This document shows, in pieces, positions 9,188-21,210 of a DNA stretch of 51,451 nucleotides; position 1 is the first letter of the stretch, and every line of letters starts with the position of its first letter. The stretch is from Thermomucor indicae-seudaticae (lineage: Eukaryota; Mucoromycota; Mucoromycetes; Mucorales; Lichtheimiaceae): positions 1-51,451 of the forward strand of contig JSYX01000209.1 of assembly GCA_000787465.1 (NCBI GenBank), written 5' to 3'. Under the pieces are notes generated by a model. The model was not told the DNA's origin, did not search any database, and saw nothing but the letters and a program-made list of their open reading frames with translations. A program made the position numbers and the translations under genes.

Positions 9188-11229
9188 TCAGGTGGAGCGT
9201 GCATTGGCCGCACCACGCGGTGATTGATGAAGCCACATGGAATCGTCTGATTTCTGACGGCGTACACTGGGGCTCGTGGCTGTAAGATGATTGGCTTGCA
9301 CGAGGGGCTCTTGCGATGTTGAGTTTCCGGAACCGGGCCGGTGATGATGAGCTTGCTCCATCGGCCAATCAATGGTGGACTCCCAGTCTGCGTTATTGTG
9401 GTTGACAGCAGTAACGGCTGATTCGCTCAGAGCAGGCAGCGGGCCACCAACTCCTGATACGAATCCCCGTTGCTGCTGCTGCTGCTGCTGCGTCATTTTG
9501 TAGTACTCGTCGTCCTCTTTCATGGTGTGTTGGGCCATGAAATTGGGATGAACGAGAGCTGTTGCGGATGGCGGCTGCTGCTGTTGTTGCATGCTCACGG
9601 GTTCTTCTAGTGCATGTCCGAATTGGAACGTGTTTCCGTTGGCGTAACCAGGTTGATTATTGGGCATGGGTACAACGACCGCACCTGGCTTGGTCGTAGG
9701 AGAATACTGCATATATTCCGTTGAGGCTTGCGATATTTGAGGCAAGACTGGCGATCCAGGATAGACGTCGAATTGTTTTCCGGTGGACAAGAACTCTTGG
9801 GATGGAGCGTGTATTGAGCTGCTGGCGCTTTGGGCGCTCGGCTTTGGGTGGAAAATCAGGATGACGATAAACCAAATGATGATCGATGAAACGTTCACTA
9901 GAGTCATTGTGCTCTGTCAGTTTGGCAGAAAAAGAAATGGGGATCGCGCGCGCCCAAACGTTACATACCGTTGCAAATCAAGAAATCAGCCGAGAATTTG
10001 TGAACATTGAGGGTTTTGCGGCCTGTCAGACCGTCAGCACTGAGGATAATAAACGATGCTGCGTCGATGAACAAGACAACCGAGAGGATTAAGTTCAGCT
10101 CCTGAAAGGTTTACGGACATGATTTAAGCTAGAGATATCGCGTTTTTTCCCGGTACAAGGTATATATACCTGAAAGTAACGGATTTTATGTATGATTGCT
10201 CGAGCATTATTAGACCCCCGCGAAGCCTTGAGCAGCTTGCGGAATCGAAAATGAGAGATGATGCCAAGAATAGAGACTATTAAGAGCTCTAGGTGTGCGA
10301 TGGTTAAGCTAAACGGAAACGTCCAGTCTCAAGAGAGTTGCCCACATACCGATGCCATAAACGAGCTCCGGTATGATTTCCTTGTACGTTGGACTGTAGA
10401 CTTCGCGTGAGAAATTCCATTGAAGCACGGGAAAGATAATGATGTTCAGAAACGTCCTACGTTGCAAAGTGTGAGCTTAGACAAAAAAAATCGGATAAGC
10501 GCACACACACGCTCCGATGGCGCGTCTTACCAGAGAATGTAGAACATGAATTCTTTGCTACTCATGAAATTTGCTTTGGCCACAGAGTTGGCTAGGTAGT
10601 TCCAAAAGCATTGGAGAAGCAAAAGAGTTCCACTGTAAAAGGAGAAGATAAGTCACAAGTGCGCGTAGTTTTGGGACAAGGTAGGATGGACTTACGTTTG
10701 CAGAGCGAAGCCAATACAGAGACTGTAATCTATACAAGGTTTACGGTTGGACTACTTTATGGAAATCTGGGAGGCCGAGCGCGACAAAGATACCTGTTGG
10801 AATGACAAGGGACCTATCGGCTTCGGTCCACATCATCTCGGGTTTAGTCATAATGTTGCCAAAGATGTCTGCAAAGCCTTCTTGATATTTTATTTTGGTT
10901 GACGTTGCATCTGGTAGTTATAGTTAAGCACCAGAACACGGGTCGTGCATTGGAAGGAGCAACCCACCATAGTATAATTGAAAAGGGAACATGATGTATA
11001 TGAGCAGCGACACAATGCTCTTTAGCTCGCCTTGTTTGAATCTGGATGGGTGGAAACACTGGAACCTGTCCAGCGTATAGATCCGGTATGTGTACCATAT
11101 TTGCAAGTATGTCAATGATACGGCTCGTTCTATATGCAACGTCGAATGAATATCGATGGCCTGTCTGGTTGGTTGGTTGGTTGGATCTGGAAACTTACGC
11201 AAAAAACTAAAGTCGCTAAGATGTGTCAT
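9188..11229 (-). CDS. Unidentified multi-pass membrane protein, 541 aa, Gln-rich tail
   Basis: Eight exons join in phase: 11229-10968, 10910-10794, 10729-10696, 10632-10531, 10456-10346, 10308-10170, 10101-9965, 9911-9188. The product has six or seven hydrophobic segments: IVSLLIYIMFPFQLYY, a long one around ALQTGTLLLLQCFW, FMFYILWTFLNIIIFPVLQW, LTIAHLELLIVSILGIISHF, LILSVVLFIDAASFIIL, and VNVSSIIIWFIVILIF, after a ~60-residue basic and Tyr/Gln-rich N-terminus (TYLQIWYTYRIYTLDRF). The basic loop HFRFRKLLKASRG follows the fourth. The last ~230 residues are soluble, with poly-Gln runs and several Ser/Pro stretches, and end RQKSDDSMWL...; they look like a regulated cytoplasmic tail. Overall topology is receptor-like (seven-helix) but I cannot match a named family. 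Two donors (gtgggc, gtaacg) were chosen for phase over nearby stronger-looking gtatgt sites. A TTGG repeat lies in exon 1. Confidence 0.65.
9469..9493. repeat. (CTG)n tract encoding poly-Gln
   Basis: Seven to eight CTG units on the plus strand encode glutamines in the C-terminal tail of the membrane protein. A second, shorter Gln run lies near 9570-9590. Confidence 0.8.
11164..11183. repeat. (GGTT)5 microsatellite in first exon
   Basis: Five tandem GGTT units inside the N-terminal coding part (PTNQPT on the minus strand). A four-base repeat in coding DNA would shift the frame when it changes length, so it either marks an unrecognised intron here or makes a phase-variable site. Confidence 0.7.
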
Positions 11230-13317
11230 GACGAAAAAAGTATTAATTATGGGCAGAAAAAGAGAAAAGTGGGGTGAGAGAAAGAAAGAGAGAGGCAAAA
11301 GTCTCAGCGACCGTGATCTTTATGTATATCTTTTTTTTCTCCGTACAAAGGAGATTGGGAAAGCAACAAGTGGGTATGCGGAGAGGCGATGAATGAGGAG
11401 AAGGGCGCGTTCGTAACACAGTATATAGAGCTAATACGTTTTGCAAGCTTTAGATGCTGTGTGATATCTGCAGATCCATAGGACAAGAGGGATAAGGGGG
11501 GTTGGATAGCTGGGCTCACGACGGCCTTATTTTCCAAAAGGAAGGAGTTCGAATGGTGAGCACTGGCTGCAATAAGGAGAGAGAGAGAGTAAATCTTTAT
11601 ATCAAGCCTGTCCCACTTGCTTGCTTGCAGAAAAGGAGTCCGTATTTCTCTCTCTCTCTCTCTCGATCGTTCAGTTTGATGCCGTGTATGTCAGTGGACG
11701 GCAGGCTAATAAACTACTTGTATTGCTCAGGCACATTACGGCACTGGCCAACACCAGCCAGGACTGCCACAGTACGCGTTGTATAGCATTAGCCTAAATA
11801 TTCGAGATAGTAGGTAAAGGTCCACTGACTTGGCAAGACGCGCGACGGAGAGGTGATCTCGACAAGCGCTTTAAGAAAAAAAAGGGTGCTTACCTGTTTT
11901 TTTAAGTACCCTTTACGTCAGTTGTTGTTTATCTTCAGCGCTGCGTTCTTACAGCAGCGCTATTTTGTACCCATGACGCTAATGCAGAGGAATCCTTTTA
12001 ACCGTCGTCATCTTGAGAGGCGGAATTCAACACATGGGACTCCGAAAGGGGGAACTAGGCTGACCCTGGAACACAGAGAGCACTGGTATCAAATGCCACC
12101 CTTTACTCCAGCCTAACAAAAAAAAAAAATCAAGTGCCACCGTCTGAACCGCTTTGGAACGCTAAAACAGGTCATCCTGTATTCAACTATGGGTATCATT
12201 TTCATATAAGACCGTGGCGTATTATCCAGTTTGCAGCGTAAAAAAAGGTCCATCGAAAGCCGCTTTATAACAGCGATCCTGATGCACACAGGTTGTTGTA
12301 TGTGCTCTCAGAAGTAAAAAGGCTGAAAGAGACTGAGATACAACCCATGTACATACAGTTCGTATCGTCGTCTTGGCGCGCTGCGGCTATGGATTAATAG
12401 CTTCCAGCTCCGGCCCACTCTCTGATCCGTCCGGACGTTCGTGTATAGCACCTTTTAGCTGACTCTGCCTGTCACATCAACAACGAAATATGCCATTCGT
12501 GATTACCCAAGTGACGCACCCATGTGTTAAGGAATGGTCGCCAACCGCCACAACCGTTGGATCTGCTTGTGACTTTATGATGATCGATGCGTAAAAGGTA
12601 GGATTATTGGTTACAGGAAAGAGCACAAGTGAATATACCATGCATGCATTCTATTTATGGAGGGAGTGCTCATCGGCCTGTACCAGATCGGGAACACTGA
12701 CAATACGAACTCACCCCCGCAAATTCAAGGGGTGAATACTAGATCAACAAGGATCAACAAGGATTATGCTGATATCGTATACTGCAAAATTCATATCGTA
12801 GTTTGCGATAGCCTCTCGTCGTTTTATCTATCCATGTACGTACACACATGAAAAGCTCTACTTGGCAATAGTTTCGCGTTGACAGCGATGTCGCTTAAAA
12901 ACATCATCTTAAGGAAAACTCGCCTTGCATGCCATTGAACGCGCGACATAGATGTTAGTTACCAGCCACATAGCGTGTGCCACAGACATAAACACAGAAT
13001 CACCTCCCTTTCCCCTGCTAACAGTCTAACTGCATACCCAGATCATCGTCCGCTTTGCGTAAGAGCAGTCAGAAGAGACTATAATCAGAATCATCCCCCT
13101 TTCTGCGTGCTGCTCTCCTATTGACCAGCCTCCAACATGCTCGACGCCACTCTCACAATTGGCGTTTCCCGCCAATGCATCCATCCGCGCTCATATAGAC
13201 TATACACAGCAAACAAATGTAGATGACGGCCGCACCATCGATTTGTACGAGAGAGAATATGTTACAACAAGTCATGAACAGAATTAGGGTTTAGTTACTG
13301 GGGAGAAGAATAGCCTT
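11230..13317. other. 2.1-kb intergenic region, nothing recognised
   Basis: Contains a (TC)9 run at 11647-11664, several A-tracts (11876-11884, 12117-12129, 12240-12246) and short frames without any recognised similarity. It includes the promoter of the membrane-protein gene on its left and the 3' region of the Cgi121 gene on its right. I see no tRNA, rRNA or transposase. Confidence 0.45.
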
Positions 13318-14110
13318 CTATAGACCCTTGAGAGCCATTGCACCAGCTACCAATTGGAGCACATTATCCGGGTCACTTCCGCGCACATGCTCCCCTACCT
13401 GATAGCACTATCAAGCATCCATCGTTAACAAGCAGCCCTAGTTTTTGTGAAATCAATCGAGACAAACCTTTTCGATTGACTTGATGTCCCGGACTTGGGC
13501 GAATTGGTCCAAGGGCACGAGATCGCCTTGCACATTTGATTTCATAAATTGTTCAGCCTAGGGTGGGGGCAGAATTGGGTGTGGTGAATACCATGTATCT
13601 ATAATCCAAAGTCGACTTATTTACCTCTACCGAATCGCCACCGACTTTGATGACTAAAATGTCCTTTGAGGTATCACTGATGCCGAACCGCCGTAAGGAT
13701 TGTGCAATCTGGGCATGGGCGTTTTTTAATAAAACAGAAAAGGTCAGGCGTGGGGTGGTGTCAGGAAGAACTCACGTGGGCATTGGGCGAAAAGTCAAAG
13801 ACGATTTCGGAATGAATGTTATGAGTTTTCAGCTGATGACGGCTCTCGTCGAGAAAAGCGCGATTGACTGCGAGTAACGCGTGAAATACATTGATAACCT
13901 TGTTTTTTTGGAGGGGTGATTACTGGAACTGCGGTTTTCACGGATGAGAGGGGCGTTGTTTACCAGAGAAGCATCGATGAGTGCACAAGACAAAGTGTCG
14001 TCCTGGGACAAGAGTCGCTCGCGTAATTGAGCTGCGTTGGTTACATTTCGAAAGAGAGCCAGATGCACTTGACCCCGATCAGGAAACAGTTCAAGCGTGT
14101 GTGATTCCAT
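13318..14110 (-). CDS. CGI121: KEOPS/EKC complex subunit Cgi121 (TPRKB homologue)
   Basis: Cgi121 is the small regulatory subunit of KEOPS, which makes the t6A37 modification of ANN-decoding tRNAs and supports telomere maintenance; it binds the Bud32 kinase and tRNA. Five exons join in phase 0 throughout to 174 aa, the usual length of the family: MESHTLELFPDRGQVHLALF ... (49 aa), VINVFHALLAVNRAFLDES ... (41), IAQSLRRFGISDTSKDILVI ... (28), AEQFMKSNVQGDLVPL ... (30), VGEHVRGSDPDNVLQLV ... (26). The typical Cgi121 signature is visible: SCALIDASLV, VNRAFL, the KTHNIHSEIVFDFSPNAHI strand, ISDTSKDILVIKV, and a C-terminal helix with ...LVAGAMALKGL. The ATG at 14110 is preferred because it starts at the conserved first strand; an open frame continues upstream but shows no similarity. 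Confidence 0.85.
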
Positions 14111-14351
14111 GCTGAAAAGGGAGGGAAAATCGTTCCCGTGTCGAGAGGAATACGTGACTTGAGATCCACCGGCTGCAATTAGCACGACATGCGAAAAGAA
14201 TAAAAAAGTGCAAGTGGTTGGAGTAAGAGACTCTCGGCGTAGGTTAGGTAATGATTCGGTCTGGAGGCCCGGTTTTTTAATGTGTTAGGTGGTCAAGCTT
14301 TCCGGAAACTCTGATGTACTTTTTGTCACTTGAGCGGGGTAGTCCAAATTA

Positions 14352-14945
14352 GCGTCGGCTAAAAGATTCTGCGTTGCTGAGGCGGCCGTAGGTAGGCGAG
14401 TTTATTGGTAATATTTGCGTCAACTTTAGTGGAATTTGGGCCATGCTTTCGGTTATACTGTCCGATCGGAGCAAGGCCTTCCTGAACCCTGTTCAGGGCT
14501 TCACTCGCGTTATCAAGTCCCTGATCTGAGTTGCCACTGCTTTTACAAAGGACGCTGTATCTGAGAGAGAGAGTGAGGGCTTTTGCAGAATTTGGTTGAC
14601 TCAACTTTTATCCATGCGTCGTCGACTTCTTTTAATAAACAGCTGCAATTGTTTGAAAAGTCAAAAGTCTTTTTTCGTTCGCGTTGCGTATAGCGCCTGG
14701 ATAGAGTTGGCGTAATCTGATTTCGAGGTGAGACCAGGCAGTCATCAATAGACGCAGTGTATACTGCATGCGCATTCAAAGCATTGTGTGGTCCAAGTGC
14801 AGCAGCTTTTGAGTCGTCTGTGGATATTGGGGTGTTTGCCTGCAAGGTGGCCCGTGCGTAAGCTCTTCCGCGGTTTCAATAGCGTTCCACAATGGATAAT
14901 GGCGTTCGAACGAGTGCTTCTCGCAAGCTGTGCATGGACAATGGG
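14352..14945 (-). CDS. Possible small spliced gene, function unknown
   Basis: Minus-strand frames upstream of Cgi121 read like protein in pieces: MHSLREALVRTPLSIVERY from an ATG near 14934, NTPISTDDSKAAALGPHNAL, KRSRRRMDK and TASFVKAVATQIRDLITRV, the last an amphipathic helix. Good acceptor-like sequences exist (a TC-rich run ending cag at 14559) but I could not build one model that joins all pieces in phase. It may be a small gene with short exons, or noncoding DNA. Confidence 0.22.
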
Positions 14946-15982
14946 GGTCTAGCGTATTGGATCTAAAAGGCTGGAGGGTACCCTATCTTGCTCAGTACAG
15001 TGGTGAAAGCGGAGGCGTGCTTGTAAAAGTAGCTAGTAGACCGCGCATTGGGTGTCTGTTGGTGAAAAAATATCCACAGTTTGACAAGAAAGAGCAATGT
15101 ACGGGGGCTTCTCTTTGTTAGACTGTCTGACTCATTTGCACGAGCCAGCCTACAAACAGTGCACGGGTCGCATTCCGAGATGAATGATCCAGCCAGGACA
15201 TGTTGGCAAGAAGCACACAAAGCCGGTCTGATTCGCACGCAGGTGCTGCATTCGCGCACGCTTTGACGAGTACTGATTTATCTGCATTGAGCAGGTGGTC
15301 CCTCCACAAGGCGCGAAAAAAGAGTCTGACAAAAAGTGCCATGCCGCCTGGCTGAGCATCGACTTAAAGTTCTATTTCGATATGTCGTGGATCTCGATAG
15401 CGGTCCACACGTAATAAACTTGTCTGCTATGTAACACGTGCCCAGATGCCAGTGAGTGGCATAGTTAGAGAAGGCATGCATCCAAATTGAACGTGACAGA
15501 GTCAAATAGCAAAGGACAAATCTGAGAACGATGGCTGGTCAGCAACAGGTTGCAAAAATTAGAAGCAAGCATTTTTTAGCATGCACCAGTGGGGGATTGC
15601 GAACGGGGAAGCAGGGAATGCTGTAATAAAAAAACGCAGTCAAATTAATCAGTTGCCATATATGCGGCAGAGGGCAATTAAGATGGTCTGAAGAGAAAGT
15701 TTGCTATTTGGAGTCGGCCTTGATGAATTTTCCCAGTTTATGAGGCCCCAATTGATTGCCTAATATTGCTAGATGGTATTGCGGAAGACGACGAACGATT
15801 CGTACACGCGTCATGTCGCACCGAAAGCCCGACCACACACACACACAAACACAATCAATGTGCGCAGCAACGAATGAGAAATTCCGTATCACTTGGATTG
15901 CCACGTGCCGGTGTGGGGATCGGCGGTTCCAAAAATTTCCCTGAGATGTGGAAGGGGGGAGGGGCGGACTTGCGCGGGCGTC
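14946..15982. other. Intergenic, nothing certain
   Basis: Several 60-100 aa frames occur on both strands. One on the minus strand (15259-14963) is rich in Cys pairs (ECSTCVRIRPALCASC, then CDPCTVC), which resembles a zinc-binding segment, but no start, splice context or family match supports it. A (CA)n-like run lies at 15834-15846. Confidence 0.35.
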
Positions 15983-15994
15983 TATATATAAAAG
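15983..15994 (+). promoter_or_regulatory. TATA box (TATATATAAAAG)
   Basis: A consensus TATA element about 75 nt upstream of the ATG at 16066 and about 30 nt upstream of a pyrimidine/purine start-like region near 16020. It is one of the best core promoters in the window and points to the micro zinc-knuckle gene. Preceded by a G-rich run (15951-15962). Confidence 0.65.
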
Positions 15995-16065
15995 GGCCCT
16001 CATTCAAGCTGTGCCTGGTCGTGTTCAGCACATTCTGGTTTTTTCTGAAAAACAACTACGCTATC

Positions 16066-16210
16066 ATGTCTGACGGACGATGCATTCACTGCGGTCAAAA
16101 GGGCCATTACTCAATGTAAGCGATTCGAATAGGCCAAGTCGATTGCGTTCATTGTTTTCTCATGCGTACTTTGCAGGATGTGCCCCAAGAAACCTAATTC
16201 GTCTTCGTAA
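16066..16210 (+). CDS. 27-aa CCHC zinc-knuckle micropeptide, two exons
   Basis: Exon 1 (16066-16115) and exon 2 (16177-16210) are separated by a 61-nt intron (gtaagc ... tttgcag, phase 2). The join creates a perfect CX2CX4HX4C zinc knuckle, CIHCGQKGHYSMMC, whose last Cys is in exon 2; the knuckle exists only after splicing, which argues for a real transcript. Zinc knuckles bind single-stranded nucleic acid. The peptide then ends PKKPNSSS and a TAA. A TATA box lies upstream and an AATAAA signal at 16641-16646, giving a transcript of about 0.6 kb. A second open frame, 45 aa (16245-16382, Gln/His/Tyr-rich, MQQPPWRPYQ), lies in the presumed 3' part in another frame. Either the gene makes a tiny peptide, or a further splice I cannot see extends it. 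Confidence 0.5.
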
Positions 16211-16640
16211 TTCATTCGAAGCGCGACGGTTCATCTTGTCGTCAATGCAACAACCACCATGGCGACCTTATCAACACGCCCAACAACAAGCGCCTCATCA
16301 CCGACTTTTTGATATTACTACGAATAGACGAGCACAGCCATCTAACGACTACTACTACTATCATCAACATGCCGGCATTTAACATCATCAACATCCGTTC
16401 GAACGGGCTTTAATCACACACTTTTTTAATACTATGTACCATAACTTTCTAATATGTTTTTGTATATGTACTCAAAAGTAACGCCACGCCACTTGCTCAT
16501 AGTATCTATCATCGGTTTATTATCTCACCCCCCCCTCTTGTATGCACATTCAACTACTACTTTTTTGTGTCATCCTAGTTATCGACCTCTTTTTTTTTCT
16601 ATTTAGACTACTACTCATATACATCAGGCTGTGGTCAACA

Positions 16641-16646
16641 AATAAA
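16641..16646 (+). terminator. AATAAA polyadenylation signal
   Basis: Consensus signal about 430 nt after the stop of the zinc-knuckle gene, in a T-rich region. No other plus-strand gene ends nearby, so it is assigned to that transcript. Confidence 0.45.
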
Positions 16647-16669
16647 TGGTCCACGCTTTTAATTCCGTA

Positions 16670-18211
16670 AGGATCGACTTTTTTTTTCGTGAAGCTTCTC
16701 GGTTCCTGCGGAGCGATTCTGGCTTGACGTCATAACTCATCTGTTGCCACGTTGCACTTTGTAAGGGTCTGTCCGACGTCTCACAAGGAAAAATAGAGTC
16801 CATGGTAATTCTTTTTTCCCTGGCGGCCAGAAAAATAGCAGTGCAGTCCTAATGGGGTCACGAGTCAAATATCAGATTGATGATCAGAAAAGCAAGCGAT
16901 ACCATTAATAGCGTTGTTCTCCATCAACGATGGTGCATTGTGGGGAATTGTTCAGTTGCATCCATCTCGGATGGATCGCACCAGAATGTACTAGCTGGTT
17001 CTTGAAAGATCAGTTGTTCTGGACTCTAGCGCGTGCAACAGGGCTTCACTCTCACTCTGTTTTTGGCCCGCCTTGCACATCTTTACTGTTGGAGCACAGC
17101 TATTGGTGACCCCCCAATGGCGTTGATAAATGAAGACGCGCCGCAGCGGCTCATATCAGTGTAAGCTTAAAATGAAAACGGGTCGTTCCTGAGGCTGAAG
17201 AAATCTGATTGGCTCACCATTTATGAAGCAGAATCCATTCCGCGGATTCATTGTGTCCCATTGTTCTCGGCTATGGACTGAGGTCGAAACCTGTGATCGA
17301 AGCGGTGGTTGCAACCACTGGGACGGCGGATTGCTTTCGTGCAATCCCATGATCATTGTGTGCGCGTGATGGTTCATAAGCTGAGACGATAGGCCTTTTG
17401 TATAGCTCCGACCGCGGCGACAGAGAATATGGCGCAGACCCACGTGGGCCAATATTGCTTGCTCCTCCCCCCGCATGCAACTCCGGCCCTTTTGTTGTCT
17501 TCCAACATGATAATAGCAGCACCCATTGAAATAGCGATGGACCCTGTGAGAACATCCCTTGGACGTGTTTCCGATCCGAAAGCTTCCTTTTTTTCCGACG
17601 TTATTGTTCCAGAACGTTTTCTTCAAAGAGCGGTCGTTAGCTTCTCTGTTTGGATCTCAACCAGGGTATGTGGGATGCTCTACACCGCGCCATGAAAGCT
17701 ATCAGGTCGTACACTCGTGATAGAATGAGAAGCTGCCGTTCAGTCCGGATAAACGGTCCTGGAACATTATTCGACGGGTTACGTACACTATCATAGAGAG
17801 TCTGCATGTAAATCCGGGCTGGTTATACGCGCCAATGGACCCTTTTTTATTTAGCGGCGTCATGGTAATAACATTTGTCCTACCACGCGCTTCGGTTCAT
17901 CATTGTCGATTTTGCTTCGCGGCTAAAGCTTAGTTACAATGACAGTGAGCGCTTTGTCGTGAACGCAGGAGAGAACAGCAAGCTGCGGCAAAAGAAGACG
18001 GATCCTATCTCTCTTAGAGCCCCCCGTCAGGCGGAAAACCTGATCGTTGGTGCTAAAAAATGACAAGGAGAACGAGGTGCGTGTGTGTCGCGTTTGATAT
18101 CCACTGCCGCCATGAAGGGGAAACGGTAACGGAATGCAGGTAGATGTCTCCAAAAGTACAAAATAGGTAAATATATATTTCGTAGGACTTGACGCTATTA
18201 CAAAGACAAAA
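16670..18211. other. Intergenic, nothing recognised
   Basis: The longest frame is 156 aa on the minus strand (17626-17156), overlapping a frame of 88 aa on the plus strand. Neither has a domain I recognise and both look like chance frames in GC-balanced DNA. No repeat or RNA gene seen. Confidence 0.4.
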
Positions 18212-18908
18212 CTAGTTTTGATCTCTTGTATGCATGGCGTCTTGAATTCTTCCAATGGGAGTCGGAACTGCGGAGGGCGGGACTGGGCCTCCCCCACCGC
18301 CAGCGTGGTACTTTTCGTACGGGTTTTGCAAGATGGTGAATGGCACGGATTCGTAGACGCAGTGAGTGCTGGTGCCCTGGAGCAAGGGACGTAAGATTCA
18401 GCATCGGGGTATAAGATAATTGCGACGGGGCTTACCGGGTAGTTGACCATGATGCGGTAATGGTAAAGTCCGGAGACGTCGTCGACGTTGAGCGGGAAGG
18501 TGACCTCGCCCTTGTTTCCGTTTGTGTAAAGTGCTGATGAAGGGGGTGTTAGAAGAGTTAAAGTGGCCTTTTGTTGATTTACAACTTACTGATGTTTTCG
18601 CCAATGGTGTACTCATTGTGCTGGGTGCTGTTGAGGATCCGGATGCGCGGAATGATATCCGGTTGGTGCGGGATGTTCTGGTCGACCTCCCAGTGCAGTT
18701 GCTGGATAGAGCCTGCCTGGAAGACGAGGCCCGGGTAGGTGGGGTAGATGATACGGAACCCGATGCAGTAGTCTGGGTTGACGCGAGGAGGGTTGTAGCC
18801 GTACATCATCAGCGCTTCACCGGTCTCTGCTCGCGGGACCAGACCGGCCCAGGCGACGGATGCACAACAGAGTGCGAACAACAAGATGACTGCGTGGAGG
18901 GATTTCAT
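18212..18908 (-). CDS. Secreted Kre9/Knh1-type Ig-fold protein (Ser-Thr-rich family), 193 aa
   Basis: Three exons (18908-18590, 18533-18436, 18376-18212) join in phase 1 and 0. A clear signal peptide opens the protein ([20 protein letters not shown], cleavage near AWA-G). The mature part has the beta-rich fold of the fungal Kre9/Knh1-like, Ser-Thr-rich GPI-anchored family: [78 protein letters not shown]. The C-terminus is Gly- and Pro-rich and lacks the hydrophobic tail of a GPI signal, so it is probably freely secreted or cell-wall associated. Role in the wall is inferred from the family. The two cysteines (YCIGF and HCVYE) may form a disulfide. Confidence 0.7.
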
Positions 18909-19067
18909 AATTTTACAAAGCGTTCGTCTTTGAGACGCTGCCGTTTCCCCTCACTTTATATTCTGCCAAACATTTCATCCATGACCAAATTAAAGCGTTT
19001 CTCTCGCCCCCCTTCCTCGTTGCATCTTGAACCAATACAATGAGACCTTACTGGCAGCACCCTTTTA

Positions 19068-20705
<1,638 letters not shown>

Positions 20706-21210
20706 GTTTTTCTTCAAAGGTTAATAACGGGAAAAGGGTGGTTTTGACTTTCTGAAAGACGCGTGGAAAATCCTAGCCATGCGTAAGCAAGTAGGCAGGT
20801 TTCGTGCTCCATGCTGAATATAGGAATTGGAGGTTTTTGTCTAGTGGGAAAACGCTATCCAAAGTCCTGCAGAACCGCGTTTATGGAATGCGTACGTATT
20901 TGACGCAAACCGGTTGGGCGTGCAACAGCAAAAGCCGTTTTCGACGACAGGGGCAGTCATAAGACAGGGGGATAAGTACTAAAGAGAGGTCGCCCGTCTG
21001 TTTAGCCCAAACACAGAGGTGCGAGATCGGGAGTGCCTGGTAGATCCACTGTAGCTTTAGGCAATTAGCATGCATGATCGATCGTACTCGGACGATGCAT
21101 CGATGGAGAGTGGACGGTTTCCAGGTGGATCTAGTACATATTGAACCTTTATTTTCTGCTTAAACATGAAGAGAGTGAAAGCTTTGCGAGATATACAGAT
21201 GAAGTTCATG
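20706..21210. other. Intergenic between ATE1 and the CNNM gene
   Basis: Holds the ATE1 promoter (left) and the 3' region of the CNNM-type gene (right). No gene or repeat recognised. Confidence 0.5.

Noticed and set aside
14963..15259. Cys-rich minus-strand frame resembling a zinc-binding segment
   Set aside because: Cys spacing does not fit a known finger, the rest of the frame is random-looking, and no start or splice sites support it.
17156..17626. 156-aa minus-strand frame in the intergenic region before the Kre9-like gene
   Set aside because: No recognised family, no splice or promoter context, and an overlapping plus-strand frame of similar quality. Kept only as an intergenic note.
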